This document shows positions 33,009 to 41,866 of a DNA stretch of 46,368 nucleotides, one piece after another (within the stretch, counting starts at the first letter, position 1; the number at the start of each line of letters is the position of its first letter). The DNA comes from Lacrimispora defluvii (GTDB lineage: Bacteria; Bacillota; Clostridia; Lachnospirales; Lachnospiraceae). The translations under genes were made by a program, and so were the position numbers. The stretch is from NCBI GenBank assembly GCA_013036995.1, contig JAAOXG010000029.1, positions 1 through 46,368 on the forward strand, written 5' to 3'. The notes under the pieces were generated by a model. It searched no databases and was not told the DNA's origin. It was given only the letters and a program-made list of their open reading frames with translations.

Positions 33009-34817
33009 TTATCGTAATATATGTTTTAGTGCGTCACATAGGCGCTTGTTATCTTCTTTGGTTCTGACTGCGATCCGGATACATTCTCTACCTTCCATCC
33101 CTGGTTTGTGGGAGAGATCCTTCACAAGAATGTTGTAACGGTTTAAAAGCAGCTCGGCAATCTGATGGGCAGAGCATCCGTCCGTTACCTCGCAGAGTAT
33201 AAAATTGGCCTGGGATGGATACAGGCTCAGCTGTCTTATGGAACCCAGTAAGCCGTACATTTCGTCTCTCGTCTCCTGAAATTGTTTTAGAGCATCCCGG
33301 TAATCACCCTGATACTTTTCAAATATCTGAAGAAAATATTCTGCAAGAGAATTAATATTCCAGATGGGGAGCTCCTTTCGTACAAGAGCAATGATATCCG
33401 GATCTGCACAGGTCAGGATTCCAAGCCGCAATCCTGGTACGCCATAGGATTTTGATATACTTTTTATCAGAACCAGATTCTGATTGGCGTTTAAGAGCTC
33501 CGGTGTCATAAAGGACGGTTCCTCTTCTGTATCAGAAAAATCCAGGAAGGATTCATCTAAAATCAGCAAGGTATTCCGATCCTTGCAAAAATGTGCCAGT
33601 TTTTGAACGTCTTCTTTTTTTATGTAGTTTCCGCTGGGATTATCCGGATTTACTAAAACAAGTGCGGATAGTTCCTTATCGCTGTAAAAATCCATAAGGT
33701 CTTCAGCTGTATAGGAGAAATCTCTGGAGGACACAGTATAAGGAATTACAGAGGCGGCACAGTTTTCATATTCGGAAAAAGAAGGGCGTAAAACTCCCAC
33801 TGGTTTTTCAAAGCTGCGAAGAAGCGGTTTTATCAGTTCTGTGGCTCCATTTCCTGTCAGTACCTGGTTTTTATCAAGCCCCAGGGATTTAGCAGCGAGA
33901 AGGTTGTTAATATCAAGTCCGGAAGGATAGCTGGTAGTAAGGATTTCAAAGCTGGCCTTGATCTCTCCCATAAGACGGCTGTTAGGGAAATAGGGGTTTA
34001 CCAGATAGCAGAAATCCAACAGTCCCGGATAACGCCAGTATCCACCGTAGCGCTCAGACAGGCGGAACAGTCTGCTTTGGGAGTCTGTGAAAATAGATTC
34101 TGCAATATCTAAGTCCTGCTCGTCATCAATTTCGTACCAGAAACCATTTTCCAGACGGGAAGCTTTTAAATCGTGATCATCCAGAAGGGAAATGACTTTC
34201 AGTACCTGCTCATAGTAGGCGTTATTTCCCAATGCCTTGCTGTATGCCTCTAAGAAAGGGACATAGTGGGTGGAGGAGAAGTTCTGGCTGAATTTGTAGA
34301 TATTGACCGTTTTATAGTAGGAATGAATATCTTCGAAGCGGAAGTCTTTCCTGGTTAAGAACTTCATGATATTATCCTGCTGGTCAATCAGTACAACCGT
34401 GCCGTCCATCCAGCTTTCAAAGGGTGCGGTCAGAGCCAGATTGGGTCGGGGGTCTTTAATAATCTGGGTTAAAACTTCCTGTTCAAATATTAAGTCCGAC
34501 TCCAGAAGCAGGGTGTCGTCTTCCAGGAGACAGTCCTTGGCAAGATAAAGGGAATAGATGTTGTTGGTGGTTTCATAAACCGGATTATCAATAAACACAA
34601 CCGGTGTCCGGAGGGAAAGGGATTCCACAAAGGAACGCAGAAGCTCCCCTTTATGACCAGTCACAAGAATAATTTTTTCCAGGTCATATTGGTCAAGCTG
34701 CCTTAACATTCGTTCAATTAGTGGAATCTTGTTGACAGGTACCATACATTTGGGCTGATGCTCGGTTAACTGTTTAAGTCGCCGTCCCATACCGGCAGCC
34801 AGAATGATTGCTTGCAT
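33009..34817 (-). CDS. Nucleotidyltransferase fused to a class I/II PLP-dependent aminotransferase or decarboxylase
   Basis: A 602-residue bifunctional protein. Residues 1-240 are an NTP-transferase of the LicC/sugar-nucleotide type (ILAAGMGRRLKQLTEHQPKCMVPV, LLLESDLIF). Residues 255-602 are a fold-type I PLP domain of the HisC/CobD group, with NPDNPSG (390-396), DESF (421-424) and the PLP lysine Lys456 in SISKSYGVPGLRLG. HisC relatives transaminate histidinol phosphate; CobD relatives decarboxylate phosphothreonine or phosphoserine. A CDP-activated amino-alcohol product is plausible but unproven. GGAGG precedes the ATG. It heads a two-gene leftward operon with a methyltransferase. Confidence 0.85.
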   Translation of the reverse strand: MQAIILAAGMGRRLKQLTEHQPKCMVPVNKIPLIERMLRQLDQYDLEKIILVTGHKGELLRSFVESLSLRTPVVFIDNPVYETTNNIYSLYLAKDCLLEDDTLLLESDLIFEQEVLTQIIKDPRPNLALTAPFESWMDGTVVLIDQQDNIMKFLTRKDFRFEDIHSYYKTVNIYKFSQNFSSTHYVPFLEAYSKALGNNAYYEQVLKVISLLDDHDLKASRLENGFWYEIDDEQDLDIAESIFTDSQSRLFRLSERYGGYWRYPGLLDFCYLVNPYFPNSRLMGEIKASFEILTTSYPSGLDINNLLAAKSLGLDKNQVLTGNGATELIKPLLRSFEKPVGVLRPSFSEYENCAASVIPYTVSSRDFSYTAEDLMDFYSDKELSALVLVNPDNPSGNYIKKEDVQKLAHFCKDRNTLLILDESFLDFSDTEEEPSFMTPELLNANQNLVLIKSISKSYGVPGLRLGILTCADPDIIALVRKELPIWNINSLAEYFLQIFEKYQGDYRDALKQFQETRDEMYGLLGSIRQLSLYPSQANFILCEVTDGCSAHQIAELLLNRYNILVKDLSHKPGMEGRECIRIAVRTKEDNKRLCDALKHILR

Positions 34818-34959
34818 AGGCTCCTCCTTTATTGTTCAAAAAGTAAAATATTTCTAAATTTATGAACATAATAGCAGTTTAAAAATTGATTGTCAAGAGT
34901 GAAGACAGGGAAAAGAAAAATTTTATCAATGGAAACAGGAAACGGTTTTCAATTTCGCC

Positions 34960-34987
34960 TTGACATTTAAAGGGAGAGTGCTATAAT
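34960..34987 (+). promoter_or_regulatory. Promoter of the zinc operon
   Basis: Perfect TTGACA (34960-34965), 16-bp spacer and perfect TATAAT (34982-34987). Just downstream the word TGATTTC is repeated in tandem (34995-35008) inside GAAAATGATTTC, a possible binding site for the Fur-family regulator encoded next. Confidence 0.8.
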
Positions 34988-35025
34988 ATGAAAATGATTT
35001 CTGATTTCGAAAATAGGGGATGAAT

Positions 35026-35430
35026 ATGGCAGAACGTGGAAGATACCGGACCAGGCAGCAGGAAATGATTGTGAGCTGCTTAAAGAAACAAAAAGAAATA
35101 TTCTGTACCGTGGAAGAATTTATGGAACGTCTTAAAAGTGATGGAATACATGTTGGACAGACTACCGTATACCGGGCTCTGGAACGTTTATGTGAGGATG
35201 GCGTGGTTGTGAAGATCCCCTCTGTGGACGGATCCAAGGCTCAGTTTCGATATATAGGGGAAGAAATAAACAGGAATGTGGGAAAGCTGGTTTGTTTGAA
35301 ATGCGGATCCATGATTCCCCTGGAATGTTCCAGACTGGATGAATTTTACCACCACATCCAAGATGATCATGGATTTAAGCTGGATCAAAAACACATGGTG
35401 CTTTACGGCTATTGCAGCAGCTGTCAGTAA
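35026..35430 (+). CDS. zur: Fur-family metalloregulator, probably the zinc regulator Zur
   Basis: A 134-residue Fur-family protein: a winged helix (about 8-80, TTVYRALERLCEDGVV) and a C-terminal dimerisation domain with two CxxC pairs (CLKCG and CSSC) for structural Zn and HHIQDDHGF for sensing. Its position at the head of a zinc-uptake operon points to Zur rather than Fur or PerR. The ATG at 35026 has AGGGG 6 bases upstream; an ATG two codons earlier overlaps that spacing. It probably represses its own operon when zinc is sufficient. Confidence 0.87.
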   Translation: MAERGRYRTRQQEMIVSCLKKQKEIFCTVEEFMERLKSDGIHVGQTTVYRALERLCEDGVVVKIPSVDGSKAQFRYIGEEINRNVGKLVCLKCGSMIPLECSRLDEFYHHIQDDHGFKLDQKHMVLYGYCSSCQ

Positions 35431-35457
35431 GCCGATATATGAAAGAAAGGATTTATT

Positions 35458-35769
35458 ATGAAAGGCAGATTAAATCCCAGACAATGGGCCGCCCTTATGG
35501 CAGCTTTGATACTCACCGTAGTTTTCCTGGGCTCGTCGATTTTCGTATTCACTCATCTTTCCCATGACTGCACAGGCAGACATTGCAGAGTCTGTCAGGA
35601 GATAGAAGTATGTATTTCGGCGCTCAGTGTAATTTTTGAAGCGATTGGATCAGCCGCGGTAACCGCTGTTTCCTTACCAATTATAAAATATACCATGCTG
35701 CTTTATCTGGCAGGACTGTTTCTCTGTCCGGTTTCTCTTGTGGATTTAAAGATCCGTATGAATAATTGA
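35458..35769 (+). CDS. Small Cys/His-containing membrane protein in the zinc operon
   Basis: A 103-residue protein with a hydrophobic segment near 12-32, an exposed loop containing HLSHDCTGRHCRVCQ (two His and three Cys within 15 residues), and further hydrophobic stretches near 50-70 and 78-95. The family is not recognised. The Cys/His loop and its place between zur and znuA suggest zinc handling at the membrane. GAAAGGA precedes the ATG. Confidence 0.65.
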   Translation: MKGRLNPRQWAALMAALILTVVFLGSSIFVFTHLSHDCTGRHCRVCQEIEVCISALSVIFEAIGSAAVTAVSLPIIKYTMLLYLAGLFLCPVSLVDLKIRMNN

Positions 35770-35825
35770 ATCGGTTGATACATACGGGAATCTGAATGAA
35801 ACAGAAAAATTGGAGGATTTTATAA

Positions 35826-36758
35826 ATGAATAGAGTAACGAAAGTAATTCTGTTAGCAGCGGCAGCCTCTGCAATGCTGTTATCTGGATGTAATCAAAAA
35901 AAAGAAGTAAATGACAGCGGTAAGCTGAATGTAATGGCAAGTTTTTATCCTATGTATGATTTTGCGGTTAAAATCGGCGGCGATAAAGCAGACGTTAAAA
36001 ATATGGTTCCTGCAGGAACAGAGCCTCACGACTGGGAGCCGGCAACAAAGGATATTACTGGTCTGGAAAAAGCAGATGTATTTGTATACAGCGGAGCTGG
36101 AATGGAGCACTGGGCGGAGGATGTGTTAAAGAGCCTTAAAAATAAAAATCTCACTGTTGCAGAGGCATCCCAAGGAATCTCCTTAATGAAAGGGGAGGAA
36201 CATGAGGAAGCTCAAAGTGAGGAACATGAGCACGGAGAATTCGATCCTCATGTGTGGTTAAGTCCTGTTAATGCAAAGAAAGAGATGGAGAATATTAAGG
36301 ATGCCTTTGTTAAGGCAGATCCGGATAATGAGGCATATTACCAGGCTAATTATGAAACCTATGCCAGCAAATTTGATGAGCTGGATAAGAAATATAAAGA
36401 TACGTTATCTCCGCTGCCCAATAAGTCGGTAGTTGTTGCCCATGAGGCATTTGGGTATTTATGCAATGCCTATGGGCTGACCCAGATGGGCATTGAGGGA
36501 CTGTCACCGGATTCTGAGCCAGATCCGGCAAGAATGGCGGAAGTCATAGACTTTGTAAAAGAAAACAAGGTGAAAACCATATTTTTTGAAGATCTGGTCA
36601 GCCCCAAGGTGGCAGAGACCATTGCAAAAGAAACAGGCGCAAAAACAGAGGTGTTAAATCCGTTAGAAGGACTGACTGACGAACAGTTAAAAAATGGTGA
36701 TGATTATTTCACTGTCATGGAAAAAAACCTGACTGTATTAAAAGAAGCGCTGGAATAA
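35826..36758 (+). CDS. znuA: Zinc-binding lipoprotein of the ABC importer
   Basis: A 310-residue solute-binding lipoprotein with lipobox LLSGC (Cys22). The metal-site residues of the ZnuA/AdcA cluster 9 family are visible: His68 in GTEPHDWEP, an acidic His-rich loop (residues 124-137, EEHEEAQSEEHEHG), His142 in DPHVWLSP and VAHEAFGYL. It captures Zn2+ outside the cell for ZnuB/ZnuC. The gene order znuA-znuC-znuB behind zur is typical. Confidence 0.94.
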   Translation: MNRVTKVILLAAAASAMLLSGCNQKKEVNDSGKLNVMASFYPMYDFAVKIGGDKADVKNMVPAGTEPHDWEPATKDITGLEKADVFVYSGAGMEHWAEDVLKSLKNKNLTVAEASQGISLMKGEEHEEAQSEEHEHGEFDPHVWLSPVNAKKEMENIKDAFVKADPDNEAYYQANYETYASKFDELDKKYKDTLSPLPNKSVVVAHEAFGYLCNAYGLTQMGIEGLSPDSEPDPARMAEVIDFVKENKVKTIFFEDLVSPKVAETIAKETGAKTEVLNPLEGLTDEQLKNGDDYFTVMEKNLTVLKEALE

Positions 36759-36777
36759 AAGAGACAGGAGTAAGAAT

Positions 36778-37485
36778 GTGAACGCGATTGAAATGAAGGG
36801 ACTGACATTTTCCTACGGAGGAACAAGGGTTTTAAACGGAGTGGATATAACCGTTCCCCAAGGCGGTTTTGCCGCGCTCACTGGTGATAACGGGGCTGGA
36901 AAAAGTACACTGATCCGGATTCTGTTAGGCGAGTTGTCTTTAACCGGAGAAGCAGGAAGCTTTAAACTGCTGGAAAAGGATATCCGCCAGTTCAGTGACT
37001 GGAAGGACGTGGGGTACGTTCCTCAGAATGGAATGGATACTTACAAGGATTTTCCGGCCTCTGTTGAGGAGATCATTCAGGCAAATTTATACAGCCAGAT
37101 GGGGCTGTTTCGTTTTCCGGGAAAAAAAGAGAAGGAAAAGGTGACAGAAGCACTTTGCGAGGTGGGAATGGAACCATACAGAAAACGCCTGATCGGGAAG
37201 CTGTCAGGCGGCCAGCAGCAGAGGGTATTGCTGGCAAGAGCTCTGGTTAACAAGCCCCGTCTGTTGATTCTTGACGAGCCAACCACCGGTGTGGATGAAA
37301 AGAATACGGAAGAATTTTACCGGCTGATCCAAAACTTCAATCGCAATGATCACATGACTGTTTTTATGGTAACACATGACAGGAAGCGGCTGGCCGGACT
37401 GGCAGATACCATCTTTCGCCTGGAAAACGGCGTAATGAGACAAATAACAATTCCTGGGGAGGCTGACTGTGATGGAGATATTTAA
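36778..37485 (+). CDS. znuC: Zinc ABC importer ATPase
   Basis: A 235-residue ABC ATPase with Walker A GDNGAGKS (36-43), signature LSGGQQQRVLLARAL and Walker B LLILDEPTTGVD, as in ZnuC/AdcC. It starts with GTG at 36778, with CAGGAG upstream. Its end overlaps the start of the permease gene, so the two are coupled. Confidence 0.93.
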   Translation: MNAIEMKGLTFSYGGTRVLNGVDITVPQGGFAALTGDNGAGKSTLIRILLGELSLTGEAGSFKLLEKDIRQFSDWKDVGYVPQNGMDTYKDFPASVEEIIQANLYSQMGLFRFPGKKEKEKVTEALCEVGMEPYRKRLIGKLSGGQQQRVLLARALVNKPRLLILDEPTTGVDEKNTEEFYRLIQNFNRNDHMTVFMVTHDRKRLAGLADTIFRLENGVMRQITIPGEADCDGDI

Positions 37486-38278
37486 TTATGCCTTTATGCA
37501 GAGGGCCTTTATAGTGGGAATTCTGCTTGCCATGGTGATTCCCTGCATCGGTGTGGTAATTGTATTAAAAAGACTTTCCATGATCGGAGATGCACTTTCC
37601 CATACTTCACTGGCAGGAGTCGCTTTCGGACTCATAATGGGAATTAATCCGGTTGCCGGGGCCGTGGCAGCCTGTATTATGGCTGCCCTTGGAATCGAGG
37701 CCATACGAAGAAAACTGCCCCGTTATTCAGAAATGTCCATCGCCATTATCATGTCTGCCGGAATCGGTCTGGCAGGTGTGCTGTCTGGTTTTGTGAAGAA
37801 TTCTGCCAATTTTAACAGCTTTCTCTTTGGCAGCATTGTGGCAATCAGCGACATGGAGATGTTTCTGGTTATCGGAGTGTCCTTAACGGTGCTTTTGCTG
37901 TTTGTACTTCTTTATAAAGAGCTGTTTTACATTGCTCTTGATGAGAGAAGTGCAAGACTTGCGGGAGTTCCTGTCAAGATAGTGAATTTTATATTTACCG
38001 TATTAACGGCAGTTACGGTCTCCATTGCGGCAAGAACCGTAGGAGCCTTAATTGTTTCGTCCATGATGGTGATACCGACTGCCTGTTCCATGCAGTTTTC
38101 CAAAAATTACAGGCAGACGGTCCTTTATGCCATTGGTTTTGATGTGGTATTTATGATAATTGGTCTTTTTGCTGCCTATTATCTGGGATTAAAGCCAGGA
38201 GGAACCATTGTTTTAGTGGGTGTGGTTTTCCTTCTGTTACTATTTATTGGTAAAAAGCTGCTTGGAGTGAAGGGCTAG
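37472..38278 (+). CDS. znuB: Zinc ABC importer permease
   Basis: A 268-residue permease of the ABC-3 (metal) family with about eight or nine membrane segments and the conserved GDALSHTSLAGVAFG motif near residue 40. It forms the channel for ZnuA/ZnuC. The ATG at 37472 has GGGGAGG upstream; the GTG one codon earlier (37469) is equally possible. The start lies inside the end of znuC. Confidence 0.93.
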   Translation: MEIFNYAFMQRAFIVGILLAMVIPCIGVVIVLKRLSMIGDALSHTSLAGVAFGLIMGINPVAGAVAACIMAALGIEAIRRKLPRYSEMSIAIIMSAGIGLAGVLSGFVKNSANFNSFLFGSIVAISDMEMFLVIGVSLTVLLLFVLLYKELFYIALDERSARLAGVPVKIVNFIFTVLTAVTVSIAARTVGALIVSSMMVIPTACSMQFSKNYRQTVLYAIGFDVVFMIIGLFAAYYLGLKPGGTIVLVGVVFLLLLFIGKKLLGVKG

Positions 38279-38299
38279 GTCACGATAAGGAGTAGAGAA

Positions 38300-39262
38300 A
38301 TGACAGATTTATATATTATATCCGGTTTTCTTGGGGCAGGCAAGACCACACTCATTCAGACTATGGTTCCTGTCGTTTTTGAAAACCGTAAGATTGTGGT
38401 GATAGAAAATGATTTCGGCGACGCCGGAATCGATGCAGAACTTTTAAAAGGTGACAGTTTAACTGTGACCAGTTTAAACTCAGGGTGTATCTGCTGTAGT
38501 CTGAATGGAGATTTTAACAGATCCATGGAACAGATTGTAAAGGAGTATGCGCCAGATGTGATTTTAGTGGAGCCGTCAGGAGCCGGGAGACTTTCCGATA
38601 TCATTAAGGTGTGTATGAACCGGAAGGATCTGGTGAAGCTCTGCCGCTGCATTACAGTGGTAGATGTGATGAATTTTGATAAATACAGGGAAAATTTCGG
38701 AGAAGTGTTTATCAATCAGATTCAATTCGGTGATTTAATTCTTTTGAGCCATTTAAGCGGGAAAGCAGGAGAGATCCAGGAGACCATGGATAAAATCAGG
38801 AAACTGAATCCTGAGGCTAGAATTGAACCGGATTTTTGGGACGGAATTCCTGCAGAGGTATTTCGTGAGGGGGACAGGGTTTCTCTTACGGAGTCTTTGA
38901 TGGAAGATCTTAAAAAGCCCGCAGCGCTTAACCGGAAGATTCGATCCGGCGGTAAGGGAGAATGCGCGGTGCGGCCTCTGTTTCGTTTTACCAGAGAGCT
39001 CTTTTTATCCGTAAGTTTTGATTGTGAAGAAGTCCTTACAGAGGCGGAGCTGAAGACGAAGATCAACAGAGTGACCGGTCAGGCTGATGGCATGATTCTT
39101 AGAGGAAAAGGGATTGTAAAAGGTACAAATGGTAGTATTTCATTTCATTACATACCCGGAATGCTTAAGATACAGAGCTCGCGGGGAGAAGGAAACAGTG
39201 TGTGTTTTATAGGGACGGGAATAAAGGAAGATCAGATTATATCATTGTTTAAAGGAGAATGA
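38300..39262 (+). CDS. COG0523 (CobW/ZNG-like) P-loop GTPase
   Basis: A 320-residue G3E GTPase with Walker A GFLGAGKTT (9-17), the metal-binding C-x-C-C motif in GCICCSL (Cys63, Cys65, Cys66), and VEPSGAG. Such proteins act as metallochaperones; members in Zur operons (B. subtilis YciC/ZagA type) deliver zinc under limitation. It follows znuB by 21 bases, and the P-loop/permease fusion follows after 4 bases. Confidence 0.9.
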   Translation: MTDLYIISGFLGAGKTTLIQTMVPVVFENRKIVVIENDFGDAGIDAELLKGDSLTVTSLNSGCICCSLNGDFNRSMEQIVKEYAPDVILVEPSGAGRLSDIIKVCMNRKDLVKLCRCITVVDVMNFDKYRENFGEVFINQIQFGDLILLSHLSGKAGEIQETMDKIRKLNPEARIEPDFWDGIPAEVFREGDRVSLTESLMEDLKKPAALNRKIRSGGKGECAVRPLFRFTRELFLSVSFDCEEVLTEAELKTKINRVTGQADGMILRGKGIVKGTNGSISFHYIPGMLKIQSSRGEGNSVCFIGTGIKEDQIISLFKGE

Positions 39263-39266
39263 CACC

Positions 39267-40811
39267 ATGGTAACACCTGCGTGGGTAGTCACAGGATTTC
39301 TTGATTCCGGGAAAACAACGCTGATAAACCGGTTAATCCGGGAAGAGCTTTCTGAACAGGAAGTCCTGGTGATTCAATTTGAGCGGGGAGACACACCCCT
39401 TGCCGAAGGGGAAGGAGTGCGCTCCCTTTATTATTCTAAGGCGGAAATAGAGGAATCACCATACTCTGTGGCTGATTCCATTTGTGAAGAGATCCAGAAG
39501 GCTCCGGCAGAGTTAATCTTAATTGAGTGGAATGGTATGGAGCATTTTCATCGATTTGAGGAGATGTTTCTTCAGTTTCACTTAAAGCCGGATCTCCATG
39601 TGGAAAAGGTTATTTATGTAGGTGATGAAAAAGGACTGAAGCACAAAATTGCAGATTCCGGATTGATCTCCATGTCCCAGATAGCTGCAGGCAATCTGGC
39701 ATATTTAAGGGTTGAGGAGGAGAATGCAGAACTAAGTGCACGGGAGCTTTTTCAGATTAATCCTGATATACATGTATTTACAGAAGGAAAATGGGATCGT
39801 TTTAAGAAAAAAATGTTTCAGTATGAGGTAAAATCCCAGATATCGCTGCTATTGGTCGCTGCTGCTGCCATTTTTTATCTGACAGCTAATTCTTACCTGG
39901 GATCTTTTGTTACCTTGTTTTTGGGAGTGTTTTTACAGGCGATACCCTTTCTTGTGATTGGGGTTTTACTTTCCTCTGCCATACAGGTCTATGTATCTGC
40001 GGACTGGATTCGGAATAAATTCCCCAAAAACGTGGTTTTCGGGCAGCTTTTTGCCATAGTGGCGGGGTTCTGTCTTCCGGTTTGCGACTGCGCTTCCATT
40101 CCGGTGTTTAAAGGTCTGGTAAAAAAAGGAGTTCCATTATCGGCTGCAGTTACTTTTATGCTGGTTTCTCCAGTGATTAACCCGGTTGTAATATTATCTA
40201 CCTGGTACGCTTTTAATGGGAACCTTAAGATAATTGCAGCAAGATGCGGACTGGGAATTTTATGTGCAGTGCTGACTGGCCTGACTTATCTGGTCAGTCC
40301 TCCCGAAAAGGTTCTGTTAACGGATCCGGCAATACAGGGAGGAGAAGGTTACGGAGATTATGAGATTCCCACATCGAATGACAGCAAAGCTGCCCGTTTC
40401 TTTCAGATGATGCGCCATGCCCAGAATGAATTTTTCACAGTTGGAACGTACCTGCTTACGGGGATTTTTGTATCCACTGTGCTGCAGGAGGTCTGGCCGG
40501 GAATGACCCGGTCGGGAGGGGGAATTCCCATCCTGGCATCGGTAGCATTTATGATGGCAATGGCATTTATCCTGTCTTTATGCTCCTCTTCCGATGCAGT
40601 TGTGGCAAGAACCATGGCAGGTGTTTTCCCCGCCGGGGCACTGATGGGCTTTCTGGTGTTTGGCCCCATGATTGATTTAAAGAATGGAGCCATGCTTCTT
40701 GGCGGTTTTGAAAAGAAGTTTATTGTCCGCCTTTTTGTTACAACGTTCCTGATATGCTTTGGTGTAGTCGGCATGTTTGCCATGCTTGGAAGCGGAGGGA
40801 TACGGATATGA
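39267..40811 (+). CDS. P-loop (CobW-like) domain fused to a DUF318/YraQ-type permease
   Basis: A 514-residue two-part protein. Residues 1-185 resemble a COG0523 GTPase (VVTGFLDSGKTTLINRL, then LILIEWNGMEHF) but lack the C-x-C-C metal motif of the preceding protein. Residues 190-514 form an eight-or-more-helix permease of the DUF318/ArsP_1/YraQ family, with the cysteine motif CLPVCDCASIP (Cys269, Cys273, Cys275) and a repeated LCSSSDA half-motif. In B. subtilis the related YcgR/YcgQ pair is zinc-linked. Direct coupling of nucleotide binding to metal transport is the natural hypothesis. The next gene overlaps its stop by 4 bases. Confidence 0.85.
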   Translation: MVTPAWVVTGFLDSGKTTLINRLIREELSEQEVLVIQFERGDTPLAEGEGVRSLYYSKAEIEESPYSVADSICEEIQKAPAELILIEWNGMEHFHRFEEMFLQFHLKPDLHVEKVIYVGDEKGLKHKIADSGLISMSQIAAGNLAYLRVEEENAELSARELFQINPDIHVFTEGKWDRFKKKMFQYEVKSQISLLLVAAAAIFYLTANSYLGSFVTLFLGVFLQAIPFLVIGVLLSSAIQVYVSADWIRNKFPKNVVFGQLFAIVAGFCLPVCDCASIPVFKGLVKKGVPLSAAVTFMLVSPVINPVVILSTWYAFNGNLKIIAARCGLGILCAVLTGLTYLVSPPEKVLLTDPAIQGGEGYGDYEIPTSNDSKAARFFQMMRHAQNEFFTVGTYLLTGIFVSTVLQEVWPGMTRSGGGIPILASVAFMMAMAFILSLCSSSDAVVARTMAGVFPAGALMGFLVFGPMIDLKNGAMLLGGFEKKFIVRLFVTTFLICFGVVGMFAMLGSGGIRI

Positions 40812-41698
40812 AATTAAGAGGAAAGGGATTAAATATTCAGGCATTGACTGAATCGGCCTGCTATCTGATTTTTGGAATTCTCCTGTTCCGGCTGACTGTG
40901 ACAGGCGCCTATCTATCCTATGTGACTCCAAGAATGAAGCCTTATTTATATGGTTTATCTGCAGTTATGGTACTGTGGGCAGGAATGGGAGCTTCCAGAG
41001 TTTTCCGCCCCAAATACAAAGCCCGCCTGTTTCACTGTCTGGTTCTTGGAATTCCCATTCTTGTTTTGGCAGTGCCTCCGGCACCACCGGCAGGTAGTGC
41101 TGCAATTAAGAATTATTCCAGTTCCAGCATACCCGGGTCCTCTTTCGAAAGTGCCGGGAATGGTTATGGGAGTTCCAGTGAACAGGAAACCGCTGGATAT
41201 AATTATTATGAAGATGAAACAGAGGCGGAACAACCGGATTACAGTGCCGGTTATGACGGAAATGCAGAGGATGGACAGCAGGCGCAAACTCAGCAGCCGG
41301 AGCTTTTAAAGGGAGCCGGTTTAAATGGAATAGATAAGGACGCCAAGACGATTACCATAGCAGATGATGATTATTATGCATGGATGACAGAGCTTGGAGC
41401 CCATGCGGATCAATACCAGGGCTATACCGTTACCATGAAGGGATTTGTATTTTTAGATTTGGAGAACCGGCAGGAAAATGAATTTGCTCTGGTTCGTCTG
41501 TCCATGTGGTGCTGTTCAGCCGATATGGCGCCTATGGGACTGATGGCATATGACTTAAAAGGGCTGGGGTTCAAAGAGAATGACTGGGTTACAGTTACGG
41601 GAAAGCTGTCAGTAAAAGACGGTTATCCTACCATTGAAGCAGAAACCATGGTGGCAGCGGAAAAGCCCCAGCAGGAGTATGTTTATCCTTATTACTGA
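40808..41698 (+). CDS. TIGR03943/DUF1980 (YcgQ-like) membrane protein
   Basis: A 296-residue protein with two membrane segments near the N-terminus (12-32 and 38-56) and another near 75-90, a low-complexity acidic Tyr/Ser/Gln linker (100-180), and the conserved C-terminal domain (EFALVRLSMWCCSADMAPMG ... NDWVTVTGKL) of the TIGR03943 family, partner of DUF318 permeases. The C-C-x-A-D motif may bind metal. It starts at the ATG (40808) that overlaps the fusion gene's stop (ATGA). It is the last gene of the zinc operon. Confidence 0.88.
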   Translation: MKLRGKGLNIQALTESACYLIFGILLFRLTVTGAYLSYVTPRMKPYLYGLSAVMVLWAGMGASRVFRPKYKARLFHCLVLGIPILVLAVPPAPPAGSAAIKNYSSSSIPGSSFESAGNGYGSSSEQETAGYNYYEDETEAEQPDYSAGYDGNAEDGQQAQTQQPELLKGAGLNGIDKDAKTITIADDDYYAWMTELGAHADQYQGYTVTMKGFVFLDLENRQENEFALVRLSMWCCSADMAPMGLMAYDLKGLGFKENDWVTVTGKLSVKDGYPTIEAETMVAAEKPQQEYVYPYY

Positions 41699-41699
41699 T

Positions 41700-41740
41700 A
41701 AAGCAGGAGAAAGGTGCGTAACGCATTTTTCTCCTGCTTT
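41700..41740 (+). terminator. Terminator of the zinc operon
   Basis: AAAGCAGGAGAAA (41700-41712) pairs with TTTCTCCTGCTTT (41728-41740), enclosing TGCGT/ACGCA. The stem is nearly continuous and directly follows the last gene. Confidence 0.9.
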
Positions 41741-41768
41741 ATTGATATTGAATCTCAGGTATCTTATG

Positions 41769-41797
41769 TTGACAGACATCCCAGGCTGATTTACAAT
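41769..41797 (+). promoter_or_regulatory. Promoter of the HD-GYP/MFS genes
   Basis: Perfect TTGACA (41769-41774), 17-bp spacer and TACAAT (41792-41797), about 70 bases before the HD-GYP start. Confidence 0.78.
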
Positions 41798-41814
41798 AAA
41801 CTTATACAGAATTT

Positions 41815-41840
41815 ACCAGTAGATAGGTAAATCTACTGGT
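41815..41840 (+). promoter_or_regulatory. Perfect hairpin in the HD-GYP leader
   Basis: ACCAGTAGAT and ATCTACTGGT form a perfect 10-bp stem with loop AGGTAA, starting about 10 bases after the expected transcription start. No T-run follows, so it is more likely an operator or mRNA-stabilising stem than a terminator. Confidence 0.6.
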
Positions 41841-41866
41841 TTGGATAAGGAAGGAGCTGATACAAA

